Source: JANMDU01 sp031375105 (GTDB lineage: Bacteria > Pseudomonadota > Gammaproteobacteria > Burkholderiales > Burkholderiaceae_C). From it: a stretch of 64,000 bases of DNA. The DNA is taken from positions 1 to 64,000 of the forward strand of contig JANMHJ010000001.1 in NCBI GenBank assembly GCA_031375105.1, written 5' to 3'. A model generated the notes under the pieces. The model saw only the letters and a list, made by a program, of their open reading frames with translations. It was not told where the DNA came from and did no database searches. The position numbers and the translations under genes are program-made. Below are positions 16,693-24,301 of the stretch, in pieces. Positions within the stretch are counted from its first letter, which is position 1; each line of letters opens with the position of its first letter.

Positions 16693-18066
16693 TCAAGCCC
16701 GCAAAGCCAGTTGAACAGCCAAACCAATATAGCTGCCCGGTGTCATGGCAAGTAATCGCTCTTTGTCTGCCTCAGGAATTGCCAGCGAGCGAATCAGCGC
16801 ATGCAAATCTTCTTTGAGAACGACCTTACCGCGCGTCACTTCTTTGAGCTTTTCATAAGCCCCAGCCACGTTGTAGCGGCGCATCACGGTTTGAATCGGC
16901 TCGGCCAGCACTTCCCAACTTGTATCCAAATCCAGTGCCAGCGCTTCTTCGTTCAGCTCCAGTTTATTGAGGCCAACGAGTAAAGATTGATAAGCGAGCA
17001 CCGCATAACCGAGCGCCACGCCCATGTTGCGCAGCACGGTGGAGTCGGTCAAATCACGCTGCCAGCGGGAAATCGGCAGCTTCTCAGACAAATGGCGCAG
17101 CAGCGCATTGGCCAATCCCAAATTGCCTTCGGCATTTTCAAAATCAATCGGGTTGACTTTGTGCGGCATCGTTGACGAGCCGATTTCGCCAGCTTTCAAG
17201 CGCTGCTTGAAATAGCCCAGCGAAATGTAGCCCCACACGTCACGGGCGAAGTCAACAAGAATAGTGTCGGCGCGAGCGACCGCATCAAACAGCTCGGCCA
17301 TGTAATCGTGCGGCTCGATCTGAATGCTGTAGGGCTGAAACGTGAGCCCCAAATCGCGCTCGATCACGCGGCGCGAGAAAGCTTCCCAATCCACCTCTGG
17401 GTAAGCCGCCAAATGTGCATTGAAATTGCCCACCGCGCCATTCATCTTGGCCATGAGCTTCACACTCGCGATGCGCTCGCGTGCTGCGGCGAGGCGCACG
17501 AGGACGTTGGCGATTTCTTTACCCACTGTGGTCGGCGTGGCCGTCTGCCCATGTGTGCGGCTGAGCATCGGCACAGCGGCAAACTGGTGCGCCATCTCGC
17601 GCAGTTTCTTTGTCAATGCATCAAGAGCAGGCAGCAGCACTTGCTCACGTGCGCTGCACAGTTGTAGCGCATGCGAGGTGTTGTTGATGTCTTCACTGGT
17701 GCAGGCGAAATGCACATACTCAGAAGCTGCCTCTAATACTGCACGGCCTTTGAATTGCGCCTTGATCCAGTATTCCACCGCTTTCACATCATGGTTCGTG
17801 GTTTTCTCAATTTCTTTGATCGCCAGCGCATCGGCCTCAGAAAATTGGCTCACCAAACTTTGTAGATACGTGCGCTCAACCGCAGGCAAGGGCGCAAATT
17901 CAGGCAAGCCCGCGTCAGACAGCGCAATAAACCAAGCCACCTCCACCTGCACACGCCGATGCATATAGCCCAGCTCGCTCATGAGCGGGCGCAGGCTGGC
18001 GAGTTTGTTGCCATAGCGACCGTCGAGCGGTGAGAGGGCATTGATGGGTTGGAGAGTTTGGGACAT
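16693..18066 (-). CDS. purB: adenylosuccinate lyase
   Basis: Catalyses two steps of purine synthesis: SAICAR to AICAR plus fumarate, and adenylosuccinate to AMP plus fumarate. It is full length (457 aa). The fumarase/aspartase-superfamily signature GSSTMPHKVNPIDFENAEGN, the active-site THGQTATPTTVGKE region and the N-terminal LSPLDGRYGNKLASLRPLMSE are intact, as expected for the E. coli-type PurB. It is transcribed alone. Confidence 0.96.
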   Translation of the reverse strand: MSQTLQPINALSPLDGRYGNKLASLRPLMSELGYMHRRVQVEVAWFIALSDAGLPEFAPLPAVERTYLQSLVSQFSEADALAIKEIEKTTNHDVKAVEYWIKAQFKGRAVLEAASEYVHFACTSEDINNTSHALQLCSAREQVLLPALDALTKKLREMAHQFAAVPMLSRTHGQTATPTTVGKEIANVLVRLAAARERIASVKLMAKMNGAVGNFNAHLAAYPEVDWEAFSRRVIERDLGLTFQPYSIQIEPHDYMAELFDAVARADTILVDFARDVWGYISLGYFKQRLKAGEIGSSTMPHKVNPIDFENAEGNLGLANALLRHLSEKLPISRWQRDLTDSTVLRNMGVALGYAVLAYQSLLVGLNKLELNEEALALDLDTSWEVLAEPIQTVMRRYNVAGAYEKLKEVTRGKVVLKEDLHALIRSLAIPEADKERLLAMTPGSYIGLAVQLALRA

Positions 18067-18432
18067 GCGAAATCTTTGTTCTGAGCAGGTTGGGTTAACC
18101 CTCTGATTCTAAAAGCCCTACGTGATGAGGGTGTACACAAGCGCTTGTGTATCGCTTTGCAAATCTTTAACGCTACTATTTATATAGCAAACTATGCTTT
18201 ATAAATAAGGGCAATCAGCCTTTTTATTTCGAAAAACTGTTTGTCACGTACTGCTAAATGCATCACGAAGTAACTGCTTAATCTTAATTAATACTTGTCA
18301 GTACTTAAAAAGAATAATTGGTATATAGTTCTCTCACTGGCTGCTTTGGTATTGACTTCAGCCTAGTGCAGATCGCTTGGAAGAGCGCTGCGAATCCTCA
18401 AACCAACGCTTCAACCCTTGAAAGGAAGCACC
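18067..18432. other. intergenic region upstream of purB and the fasciclin gene
   Basis: About 365 bases between divergent genes. It holds repeat copy 5 (18172-18220) and an AT-rich stretch (18280-18340) that probably carries the fasciclin promoter; TTGTCA (about 18295) is visible, but no -10 box stands at standard spacing. AAAGGAAG at about 18421-18428 is the ribosome-binding site. Confidence 0.5.
18172..18220 (-). repeat. dispersed palindromic repeat, copy 5 (intergenic)
   Basis: On the minus strand it reads GGCTGATTGCCCTTATTTAT, AAAGCATAGTTTGCTATAT and AAATAGTAGC. It is of the GCATAGTTTGCTAT subtype and lies upstream of purB. Confidence 0.8.
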
Positions 18433-18888
18433 ATGAAAAAATCCCTCCTCGCCCTCGCTTTAGGCATTGGCATGTCTGTCAGCGCATTCGCTGCTGATAT
18501 CGTTGATACCGCTGTCAAAGCTGGTAATTTCAAGACCTTGGTCGCTGCAGTTCAAGCTGCTGGCTTGGTCGACACTTTGAAAGGCACGGGCCCATTCACT
18601 GTGTTTGCTCCTACTGACGAAGCCTTCGCCAAAATTCCGAAGGCAACGCTGGATGCTTTGTTGAAAGACAAAGCTGCCTTAAGCAAAATTTTGACGTATC
18701 ACGTTGTCTCTGGCAAAGTGATGGCTAAGGATGTGAAGGCTGGCATGGTCAAGACGGTGCAGGGTCAAGAGATCACTTTAGCGACCACTGGTGGCGTGAC
18801 GGTCAACGGCGCTAAAGTTGTGGCTGCCGATGTGGCTGCCAGCAATGGCGTGATCCATGCGATTGATACCGTGATCATGCCCAAGTAA
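18433..18888 (+). CDS. secreted fasciclin (FAS1) domain protein
   Basis: A 151-residue protein with a signal peptide (MKKSLLALALGIGMSVSAFA) and one complete FAS1 domain. Visible FAS1 motifs are GPFTVFAPTDEAFAKIP (H1-like), LTYHVVSGKVMAKDV, VNGAKVVAADVAASNGVIHAID (H2-like) and IDTVIMPK at the end. Such proteins act in cell adhesion or matrix binding and are exported to the periplasm or surface. I chose the start after AAAGGAAG; an upstream in-frame ATG (18418) would spoil the signal peptide. Confidence 0.93.
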   Translation: MKKSLLALALGIGMSVSAFAADIVDTAVKAGNFKTLVAAVQAAGLVDTLKGTGPFTVFAPTDEAFAKIPKATLDALLKDKAALSKILTYHVVSGKVMAKDVKAGMVKTVQGQEITLATTGGVTVNGAKVVAADVAASNGVIHAIDTVIMPK

Positions 18889-18922
18889 GCTGTTTTCTGC
18901 CTCAACTTGAGAGGTTTGAAAT

Positions 18923-18968
18923 GTTCGCCCTGAGCTTGTTGAAGGTCTTCGACAAGCTCAGCCCGAAC
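18923..18968. repeat. extragenic palindrome downstream of the fasciclin gene
   Basis: A near-perfect 22-bp inverted repeat (18923-18944 and 18947-18968) built on CCTGAGCTTGTTGAAG and its complement, with a loop of about 2 bases. This core is a widespread extragenic palindrome in proteobacterial genomes. It lies between two convergent genes and may serve as a transcription stop. Confidence 0.7.
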
Positions 18969-19000
18969 GGGGTTGGGCGCAAACGATGGGCAAGACGGTT

Positions 19001-19915
19001 TTATCTCAGCCGATGCCTCGCGCCATCCGCGATGGCTTGCGTCAGGCCATCGAGCACATTCGATTCCAAATTCCAGCAATGCCAATACAGCTGCACAGGC
19101 AGCGAAAAACCGGGCAGCATATTAACCAGCTCGCCGCTATCGAGCAAGGGCTGCACACTCATCTGGGGCAACACGCTCACGCCCCAGCCATCGCGCACCG
19201 CGCGCACCTGCGCTTGTGATCCGGGCACAAAGACTTGCCGCAAATTCACGCGCTTCAAGCCAAAGGCCTTGGCCACAAACTCAGTTTGCATATCGTCTTT
19301 GCGGTTAAACGCAACGAAGGGCATGCGCTGAAAATTATGCGCTGTGAGCCCATTTTTTAGATCAAATGGGCTGTTCTCCCTTATAGAATCTGCGCAGACT
19401 GCTATGTAATTCATAGCTCCCAATGGCACCACTTTACAGCCGCGCAAGGCCGCTTTGAGCGTGGTGACGCAGCCCAACACCTGGCCTTCGCGCAGCCATT
19501 CTTGCGTGAAATCTTGATCGTCGGTGATGATCTCCAGCGGCAGGCCTTCGCGCACCAATGGGCCCAAGGCATCGAGCGCCCAGGTGGCGATGCTGTCGGC
19601 ATTGATGGCAATGCTCACGCGCTCTTCCTCGCGAGCGCCGCTACCTGAAGGGGCCAAATCTTTCAAATCACGCTCCAGATCGGCGCGCAAGAGGCGCATT
19701 TGCTTGGTGTGCTTCAAAAGTAGCTGCCCCGCCGATGTGGCTTTGAGTGGCCGGCTGCGCACGATCAGCACCGTGCCCACCTGCGCTTCCAGCGAGCGCA
19801 GCCGCTGCGAGACGGCCGATTGCGTGATCGACAAACGCACCGCAGCGCGTTCAAAACCGCCCTCTTCCACTATGGCGGCCAAGCATTCCAGAGCATCGGG
19901 ATCAAAGGTACTCAT
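19001..19915 (-). CDS. argP: ArgP/LysG-type LysR regulator
   Basis: A LysR regulator of the ArgP (IciA) subgroup, which responds to lysine or arginine in studied bacteria. The N-terminus is MSTFDPDALECLAAIVEEGG with helix-turn-helix SITQSAVSQRLRSLE. The effector domain keeps ITDDQDFTQEWLREGQVLGC and the PFVAFNRKDDMQTEFV block. I chose the ATG at 19915 or its neighbour 19918; the open frame extends to 19972 into the divergent promoter. Residues about 166-183 (MNYIAVCADSIRENSP) derive from a dispersed repeat (19366-19418) and replace the sequence usual at this point. It is divergent from the D-amino-acid dehydrogenase gene. Confidence 0.85.
   Translation of the reverse strand: MSTFDPDALECLAAIVEEGGFERAAVRLSITQSAVSQRLRSLEAQVGTVLIVRSRPLKATSAGQLLLKHTKQMRLLRADLERDLKDLAPSGSGAREEERVSIAINADSIATWALDALGPLVREGLPLEIITDDQDFTQEWLREGQVLGCVTTLKAALRGCKVVPLGAMNYIAVCADSIRENSPFDLKNGLTAHNFQRMPFVAFNRKDDMQTEFVAKAFGLKRVNLRQVFVPGSQAQVRAVRDGWGVSVLPQMSVQPLLDSGELVNMLPGFSLPVQLYWHCWNLESNVLDGLTQAIADGARHRLR
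19366..19418 (+). repeat. dispersed palindromic repeat, copy 6 (in argP-like gene)
   Basis: It reads TCTCCCTTATAGAATC, TGCGCAGACTGCTATG and TAATTCATAGC. It lies antisense inside the regulator gene and encodes MNYIAVCADSIRE in the same frame as the copies in dacC and glcE. Confidence 0.85.
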
Positions 19916-19993
19916 CATTAGCGTTTCTGATGTTAAAACGAAGAGTTTAATTTCGCTGTTAATGCGCGTCAAGATGCGGCATCATCCAAAACC

Positions 19994-21295
19994 ATGAAAA
20001 CTCTAGTTTTAGGTGCCGGCATCATCGGCGTGAGCACAGCTTGGCATTTGCTGCAAAACGGCCATGAAGTCGTCTTGGTGGATCGCCAAGATGAGGCAGC
20101 CAGCGAGACGAGCTTTGCCAATGCTGCGCAAATCTCAGTGAGCTACTGCGAGCCTTGGGCCAACAAAGATGCGCCCCTCAAAGCTTTGAAGTGGATGTTT
20201 TCTGACGAAGCGCCGCTGCTCTTTCGCCCGCAATTTCCTCTGGGCGCAGGTTGGCACCAATACCGTTGGGGCTTGGAATTTTTAGCCAACTGCAATGACG
20301 CTGCATTTGAACGCAATGTGGCGCAAATCGTCGCGCTGGGCAGCTACAGCCATGCCGCTTTGAAAACCATCGTAGAACAAACCGGCATTGACTACAACCG
20401 CCTAGAAAAAGGCATTGCGCATATTTTTACCGACGAGCGCGCCTTCAGTGCGGCCAAGCAAGCCTCTGAATTGATGCGCCGCTATGGCGTGCAGCGCAAA
20501 GTGGTCAGCACAGATGAGCTGCTGCGCATTGAGCCTGCGTTTAAAAGCTTTGCCGCAAACATCGTCGGCGGCACTTACACCGCCAGTGATGAATCGGGCG
20601 ATGCCCGCGAATTCACGCGCCAGTTGGCACAGCGCTGCGGCCAACTCGGCTGCCAAATGCTGTTTGGCCACGACATCGTAGGTTTGGAAAAACGCCAAAA
20701 TGCTATTGATTCAGTAGCACTCCGCGCAAGAAACACAAGGGCAGAACGTCAAATTCATGCCGATGCGGTGGTCGTGGCTTGCGGCAGCTATTCCGCACCA
20801 CTGCTCAGAAGCGTGGGCGTGAATCTTCCCGTGTATCCGGGCAAAGGTTATAGCGTCACGCTGCCACTTTTAAAGCCCGAGGCCGCGCCGCAGGTCTCCA
20901 CCATCGACGACGAAAAGAAAATCGCCATGACGCGCCTAGGCAATTTCCTGCGCGTGGCCGGCACGATTGAAGTGGGCGGATATGACTTGAGCTTAGATAC
21001 ACCGCTGGCGCAAAAGCGCCTTGAGATGCTCTTAAAACGCATCGAAGCCATCCTCCCCGGCGTGGCCGACACGCGCACGCCCGCGCAAGGCGGCAACCCA
21101 CAATACTGGTGCGGCCTGCGCCCCGCCACACCCACCAACATCCCCTTCATCGGCAAAACCAAAGTGGGCAAGCTTTGGGTCAACACCGGCCACGGCACCT
21201 TGGGCTGGACGCACGGCGCAGGTTCTGGCAAAGCGATGGCTGAGCTGATTTCAGGACGCAAACCAGAGATGGCGTTTGATTGCTTGGGGAGTTGA
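19994..21295 (+). CDS. dadA: D-amino-acid dehydrogenase (DadA-type)
   Basis: A membrane-associated FAD enzyme that oxidises D-amino acids to 2-oxo acids and passes electrons to the respiratory chain. The FAD motif is VLGAGIIGVSTAWHL (residues 5-19). The DAO-family C-terminal block GLRPATPTNIPFIGKTK and NTGHGTLGWTHGAGSGKAM is intact. It is 433 aa, near the family norm. Residues 236-251 (NAIDSVALRARNTRAE) come from a dispersed repeat copy (20700-20747) in a surface region before the IHADAVVVACGSYS strand. It is divergent from the ArgP-like regulator, a likely controller. Confidence 0.92.
   Translation: MKTLVLGAGIIGVSTAWHLLQNGHEVVLVDRQDEAASETSFANAAQISVSYCEPWANKDAPLKALKWMFSDEAPLLFRPQFPLGAGWHQYRWGLEFLANCNDAAFERNVAQIVALGSYSHAALKTIVEQTGIDYNRLEKGIAHIFTDERAFSAAKQASELMRRYGVQRKVVSTDELLRIEPAFKSFAANIVGGTYTASDESGDAREFTRQLAQRCGQLGCQMLFGHDIVGLEKRQNAIDSVALRARNTRAERQIHADAVVVACGSYSAPLLRSVGVNLPVYPGKGYSVTLPLLKPEAAPQVSTIDDEKKIAMTRLGNFLRVAGTIEVGGYDLSLDTPLAQKRLEMLLKRIEAILPGVADTRTPAQGGNPQYWCGLRPATPTNIPFIGKTKVGKLWVNTGHGTLGWTHGAGSGKAMAELISGRKPEMAFDCLGS
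20700..20747 (-). repeat. dispersed palindromic repeat, copy 7 (in dadA)
   Basis: On the minus strand it reads GTTCTGCCCTTGTGTTTC, TTGCGCGGAGTGCTACTG and AATCAATAGCAT. It is diverged but aligns across the whole core. It is inserted in dadA without loss of frame. Confidence 0.7.
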
Positions 21296-21312
21296 TACTT
21301 CTTCAGGCCAGA

Positions 21313-21984
21313 TCAATAAGCCGCAGCGCCTGAGCGGCCTTGGCTGGCTTGGTCTGCCAACTGCCGCAAATCCAGCAACAGTTCCTGCCAAGCATTGACC
21401 CAAGCGCGGCTGGCGTGGCGGAAATGCTTTAATTTCTGGCCATCTTTGGGCCAATGCGAAACCGCCAATTCAAAATGATCCGCCAGCTGCGGGCGCTGGC
21501 AGTGCATCAACGCGCCCACATGAAGATGCTCGCCCACACCCTCGCAGCTCACGCGCACGATGCTGCTGGCATGCGGCACATCGGGCAAGCTCAACGTCAC
21601 GGCCTTGCTCCATTGGCTGCACGCCTGTGGATTCCAATGCGCTTGCATGCTAGCGCGTGCCTCTGGCTGCTGCATGCAAGCCTGCAAGCGCAGGCCAGTT
21701 GACGCAAACACCACCAAGCGGCCATGACTATCACAGCCCACAGCAAAGCTGCTGGCCTTCAAGCCCGTGGGCAACAAAATCGGATCCGCCCCTGCCAAAC
21801 GCACAAAATTCCAAACGCAGCCATCGGGGCCAATCGCAAAACTGTCTTCCCGCTGATCGCTCTGCACGACCACAGTGCCTTGCCAAGTCACATGCTGCCC
21901 GAGCTGGAAGCTTGATCGCGCAGCCACAGACGTACTCTGCATGGGCATTTCAGCGGCGGCGGGGGTGTGAGGTGCAAGGAGCAT
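21313..21984 (-). CDS. hypothetical protein
   Basis: About 223 residues, not recognised. It is rich in Trp, His and Gln, with no signal peptide or membrane helix. A run of short beta-like stretches (VTWQGTVVVQSDQREDSFAI, GRLVVFASTGLRLQAC) is followed by a helical C-terminus (ASRAWVNAWQELLLDLRQLADQ). I chose the ATG at 21984; a GTG at 22008 is also in frame. It is divergent from the wHTH-TPR regulator gene and convergent with dadA. Confidence 0.5.
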   Translation of the reverse strand: MLLAPHTPAAAEMPMQSTSVAARSSFQLGQHVTWQGTVVVQSDQREDSFAIGPDGCVWNFVRLAGADPILLPTGLKASSFAVGCDSHGRLVVFASTGLRLQACMQQPEARASMQAHWNPQACSQWSKAVTLSLPDVPHASSIVRVSCEGVGEHLHVGALMHCQRPQLADHFELAVSHWPKDGQKLKHFRHASRAWVNAWQELLLDLRQLADQASQGRSGAAAY

Positions 21985-22122
21985 GGGGCGGTACTTCTTT
22001 GGAATCACTGTTCAAGGAAACAGTTGCTGTAACAAGATTTGTATTGTGCCGGCAGGTAAACTGAATGTCCTGAAAAAGTACTCCTTTTGACCTTAAAAAT
22101 CCTGAAAACTACTGCTTACGCC

Positions 22123-23730
22123 ATGTCTGCCCCCCAGATTTTTGAACCTTTTGCCCTGTATTTGCATGAACGCCGCTTGCTGCGCGCAGGCCAGCCTTTG
22201 CTGCTGGGAGCACGGGCGTTTGATGTGTTGGCCGCTTTGGTACAGCATGCGGGTGAGTTGGTGAGTAAAGACCAACTTTTCCAATGGGTGTGGCCAGGCC
22301 GTGTGGTTGAAGAAAACAATCTTCAGGTTCACGTCTCCACCTTGCGGAAATTGTTGGGCCCTGATCTGATCGCCACCGTGCCCGGGCGTGGCTACCGTTT
22401 CACGGGCGTGCTGCAAGTGGCAGCCTCGCCGGGCTCAGCAGCAGCATCGGCTGCCACGCAGATCGATGCTGTGGCCAGCTCAGCAGCTAGCCGCTCGCTG
22501 GCGGTGCTGCCGTTTGCCAATTTGAATGGCCAAGCCGATCAAGAGTATTTCTCTGACGGCATTGCCGAAGACGTGATCAGCCACCTCACGCGCTCGCCTT
22601 GGCTTTTTGTGGTGGCACGCAATTCTTCGTTCACCTACCGGCACAGCAGCGCCAGCGCGGCCGAGATCAGCAAAGAGCTACAGGTGCATTATTTGGTGAC
22701 GGGCAGCGTGCGGCGTGTGCAAGATGCGCAAGGCGCGATGCGTGTGCGCGTGACCGCTGAGTTGATTGACGGCTCGCGCAACGAGACGCTTTGGTCGCAG
22801 CGCTTTGACAGCCCGCTGGCTGATTTGCTCGGGCTTCAAGAGCAGATTGCAGCGCAGATTGTGAGCGCGATCGAGCCAGTGGCGCTGCGCCGTGAAGAGC
22901 AACGCGCGTTGCAATCCCCTCCACAAGCCAGCTCTCCTGTGAAAATCAAGCATTGGGATTTGCTCATGCAAGCGCGCTGGCATTTTTGGCGCTCCACCCG
23001 CGAGCATTTGCAAACCAGTGAAGCGCTGCTGTTGCAGTCTCTGCAAGAGCTGCCCAGCAGCAGCGCCAGCTCTGCGCTTTTGGCCTTCGTGCATATGTCG
23101 CGCGTCTGGGCAGGTTGGGCGCCTGAGCCACGCGCCGTGCTGCAAGAAGCGCTGCGCTGCGCGATGCATGCCGTGAACCAAGATGATCGTGACAGTTATG
23201 CCCATTTCACCTTAGGCACAGCCCTGTCTTGTGTGGGCAAGATGAGCCAAGCAATTGTGGAAATGGAGCATGCGCTTGCGCTCTATCCGCAAGCTGCCGC
23301 CGCTGCAGGCGAGCTGGCGCGTCTGCTGGCTTTCAGTGGCCGCAGCGATGAAGCTCATGAATTCGCCCTGCAAGCCATCGATGCCAGCCCACATGATCCG
23401 CACCTCAGCTTGTGGGTGCGCACCCGAGCGATTGCCTGCTTCATCGAGGCCGATTACGAGCAAGGTGCGCATTACGCCATGCAAGCCGTGGCCAAACGCC
23501 CCGATTGGTTTTTCAACCACTACACACTCGCCGCCTGCCAAGCCTTGAGCGGCCAAATGGAGGCCGCCCGCGCCAGCCTGCAAGCCGCGCAGAAACAAGG
23601 CCGCTACAACCTAACCGCCCTGAAAATCGGCCATCCTTTTGTGCAGGATGCGCATTTGCAGCGCTTCGTTCAGGCGTTGCAAAGCGCTGGCTGGGAGCTT
23701 GATTGCCCCGTGCATTTGCCCTTCAAATAG
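22123..23730 (+). CDS. winged-helix (OmpR/CadC-type) regulator with TolB-like and TPR regions
   Basis: A one-component regulator of 535 residues. Residues 5-100 form an OmpR-type winged helix (LLGARAFDVLAALVQHAGEL, then NNLQVHVSTLRKLLG and TVPGRGYRFTG). About 130-280 is the TolB/FlgO-like domain common in adenylate-cyclase-type regulators (SLAVLPFANLNGQADQEYFS, DGIAEDVISHLTRS). The C-terminal half holds TPR-like helices. No transmembrane helix is visible, unlike CadC. The BLUF photoreceptor gene begins 44 bases downstream on the same strand, so the two are probably co-transcribed. The start at 22123 is preferred over an ATG-less upstream extension to 22087. Confidence 0.85.
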   Translation: MSAPQIFEPFALYLHERRLLRAGQPLLLGARAFDVLAALVQHAGELVSKDQLFQWVWPGRVVEENNLQVHVSTLRKLLGPDLIATVPGRGYRFTGVLQVAASPGSAAASAATQIDAVASSAASRSLAVLPFANLNGQADQEYFSDGIAEDVISHLTRSPWLFVVARNSSFTYRHSSASAAEISKELQVHYLVTGSVRRVQDAQGAMRVRVTAELIDGSRNETLWSQRFDSPLADLLGLQEQIAAQIVSAIEPVALRREEQRALQSPPQASSPVKIKHWDLLMQARWHFWRSTREHLQTSEALLLQSLQELPSSSASSALLAFVHMSRVWAGWAPEPRAVLQEALRCAMHAVNQDDRDSYAHFTLGTALSCVGKMSQAIVEMEHALALYPQAAAAAGELARLLAFSGRSDEAHEFALQAIDASPHDPHLSLWVRTRAIACFIEADYEQGAHYAMQAVAKRPDWFFNHYTLAACQALSGQMEAARASLQAAQKQGRYNLTALKIGHPFVQDAHLQRFVQALQSAGWELDCPVHLPFK

Positions 23731-23774
23731 CAACACCTTGTCGTTTGTGTGAAGATCAAATTCAAGGAAAAAAT

Positions 23775-24194
23775 ATGCTCATTCAACTCACCTACGCTAG
23801 CCGCACTTCATCCGTTTTTACCAACGACGATTTAGGCAGTATTTTGAAAGCCTCTCAGCGCAACAACGCCCGAGTCGGTGTCACCGGCGCTCTCTGCCTA
23901 GCAAACGGCATCTTCTTGCAACAACTCGAAGGCGACCGTGCTGAAGTCAACCGCCTCTATCACCGCATCTTGGCCGACCCGCGCCACCGCGAACCCGCCG
24001 TGCTTGATTTTGCCGAAATCAGCAGCCGCCGCTTCACCACTTGGTCGATGGGCTCACTCGCCCCGCTAGAAGCCAACCGCCACATCTTCCTCAAATACTC
24101 CCGCTCCGCCAGCTTTGACCCGTATGGCATGAGCGGCAGCACGCTCAAAGAGTTCTTTGGCGAACTGCTCACTCATGGCGAGTGGATCGTTTGA
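23775..24194 (+). CDS. BLUF-domain blue-light photoreceptor
   Basis: A short FAD-binding blue-light sensor of 139 residues, one BLUF domain with a brief C-terminal helix pair. The residues of the AppA photocycle are all present at the same spacing: Tyr7 (LIQLTYASR), Asn31 (RNNARVGVTGAL), Gln49 (GIFLQQLEG), Trp90 and Met92 (FTTWSMGSL). It should therefore be photoactive. With no output domain it must signal by protein contact; the adjacent wHTH-TPR regulator is the obvious partner, though this is inference. AAGGA stands 7 bases before the ATG at 23775. Confidence 0.93.
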   Translation: MLIQLTYASRTSSVFTNDDLGSILKASQRNNARVGVTGALCLANGIFLQQLEGDRAEVNRLYHRILADPRHREPAVLDFAEISSRRFTTWSMGSLAPLEANRHIFLKYSRSASFDPYGMSGSTLKEFFGELLTHGEWIV

Positions 24195-24220
24195 AGCATT
24201 GCAGGATCAATTTTTAAGGC

Positions 24221-24276
24221 AAAATCGGCCTCTACCCGTTATAAAACCTGCGCAGCATGCTATGTAATTCATAGTA
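24221..24276 (+). repeat. dispersed palindromic repeat, copy 8 (intergenic, best-preserved form)
   Basis: It reads AATCGGCCTCTACCCG, TTATAAAACCTGCGCAGC and ATGCTATGTAATTCATAG. It is nearly identical to the reverse-orientation copy at 54.4 kb. It lies between the BLUF gene and the restriction-modification gene. Confidence 0.9.
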
Positions 24277-24301
24277 AATGCTGCCCAACCAGAGAGCCGC
24301 T

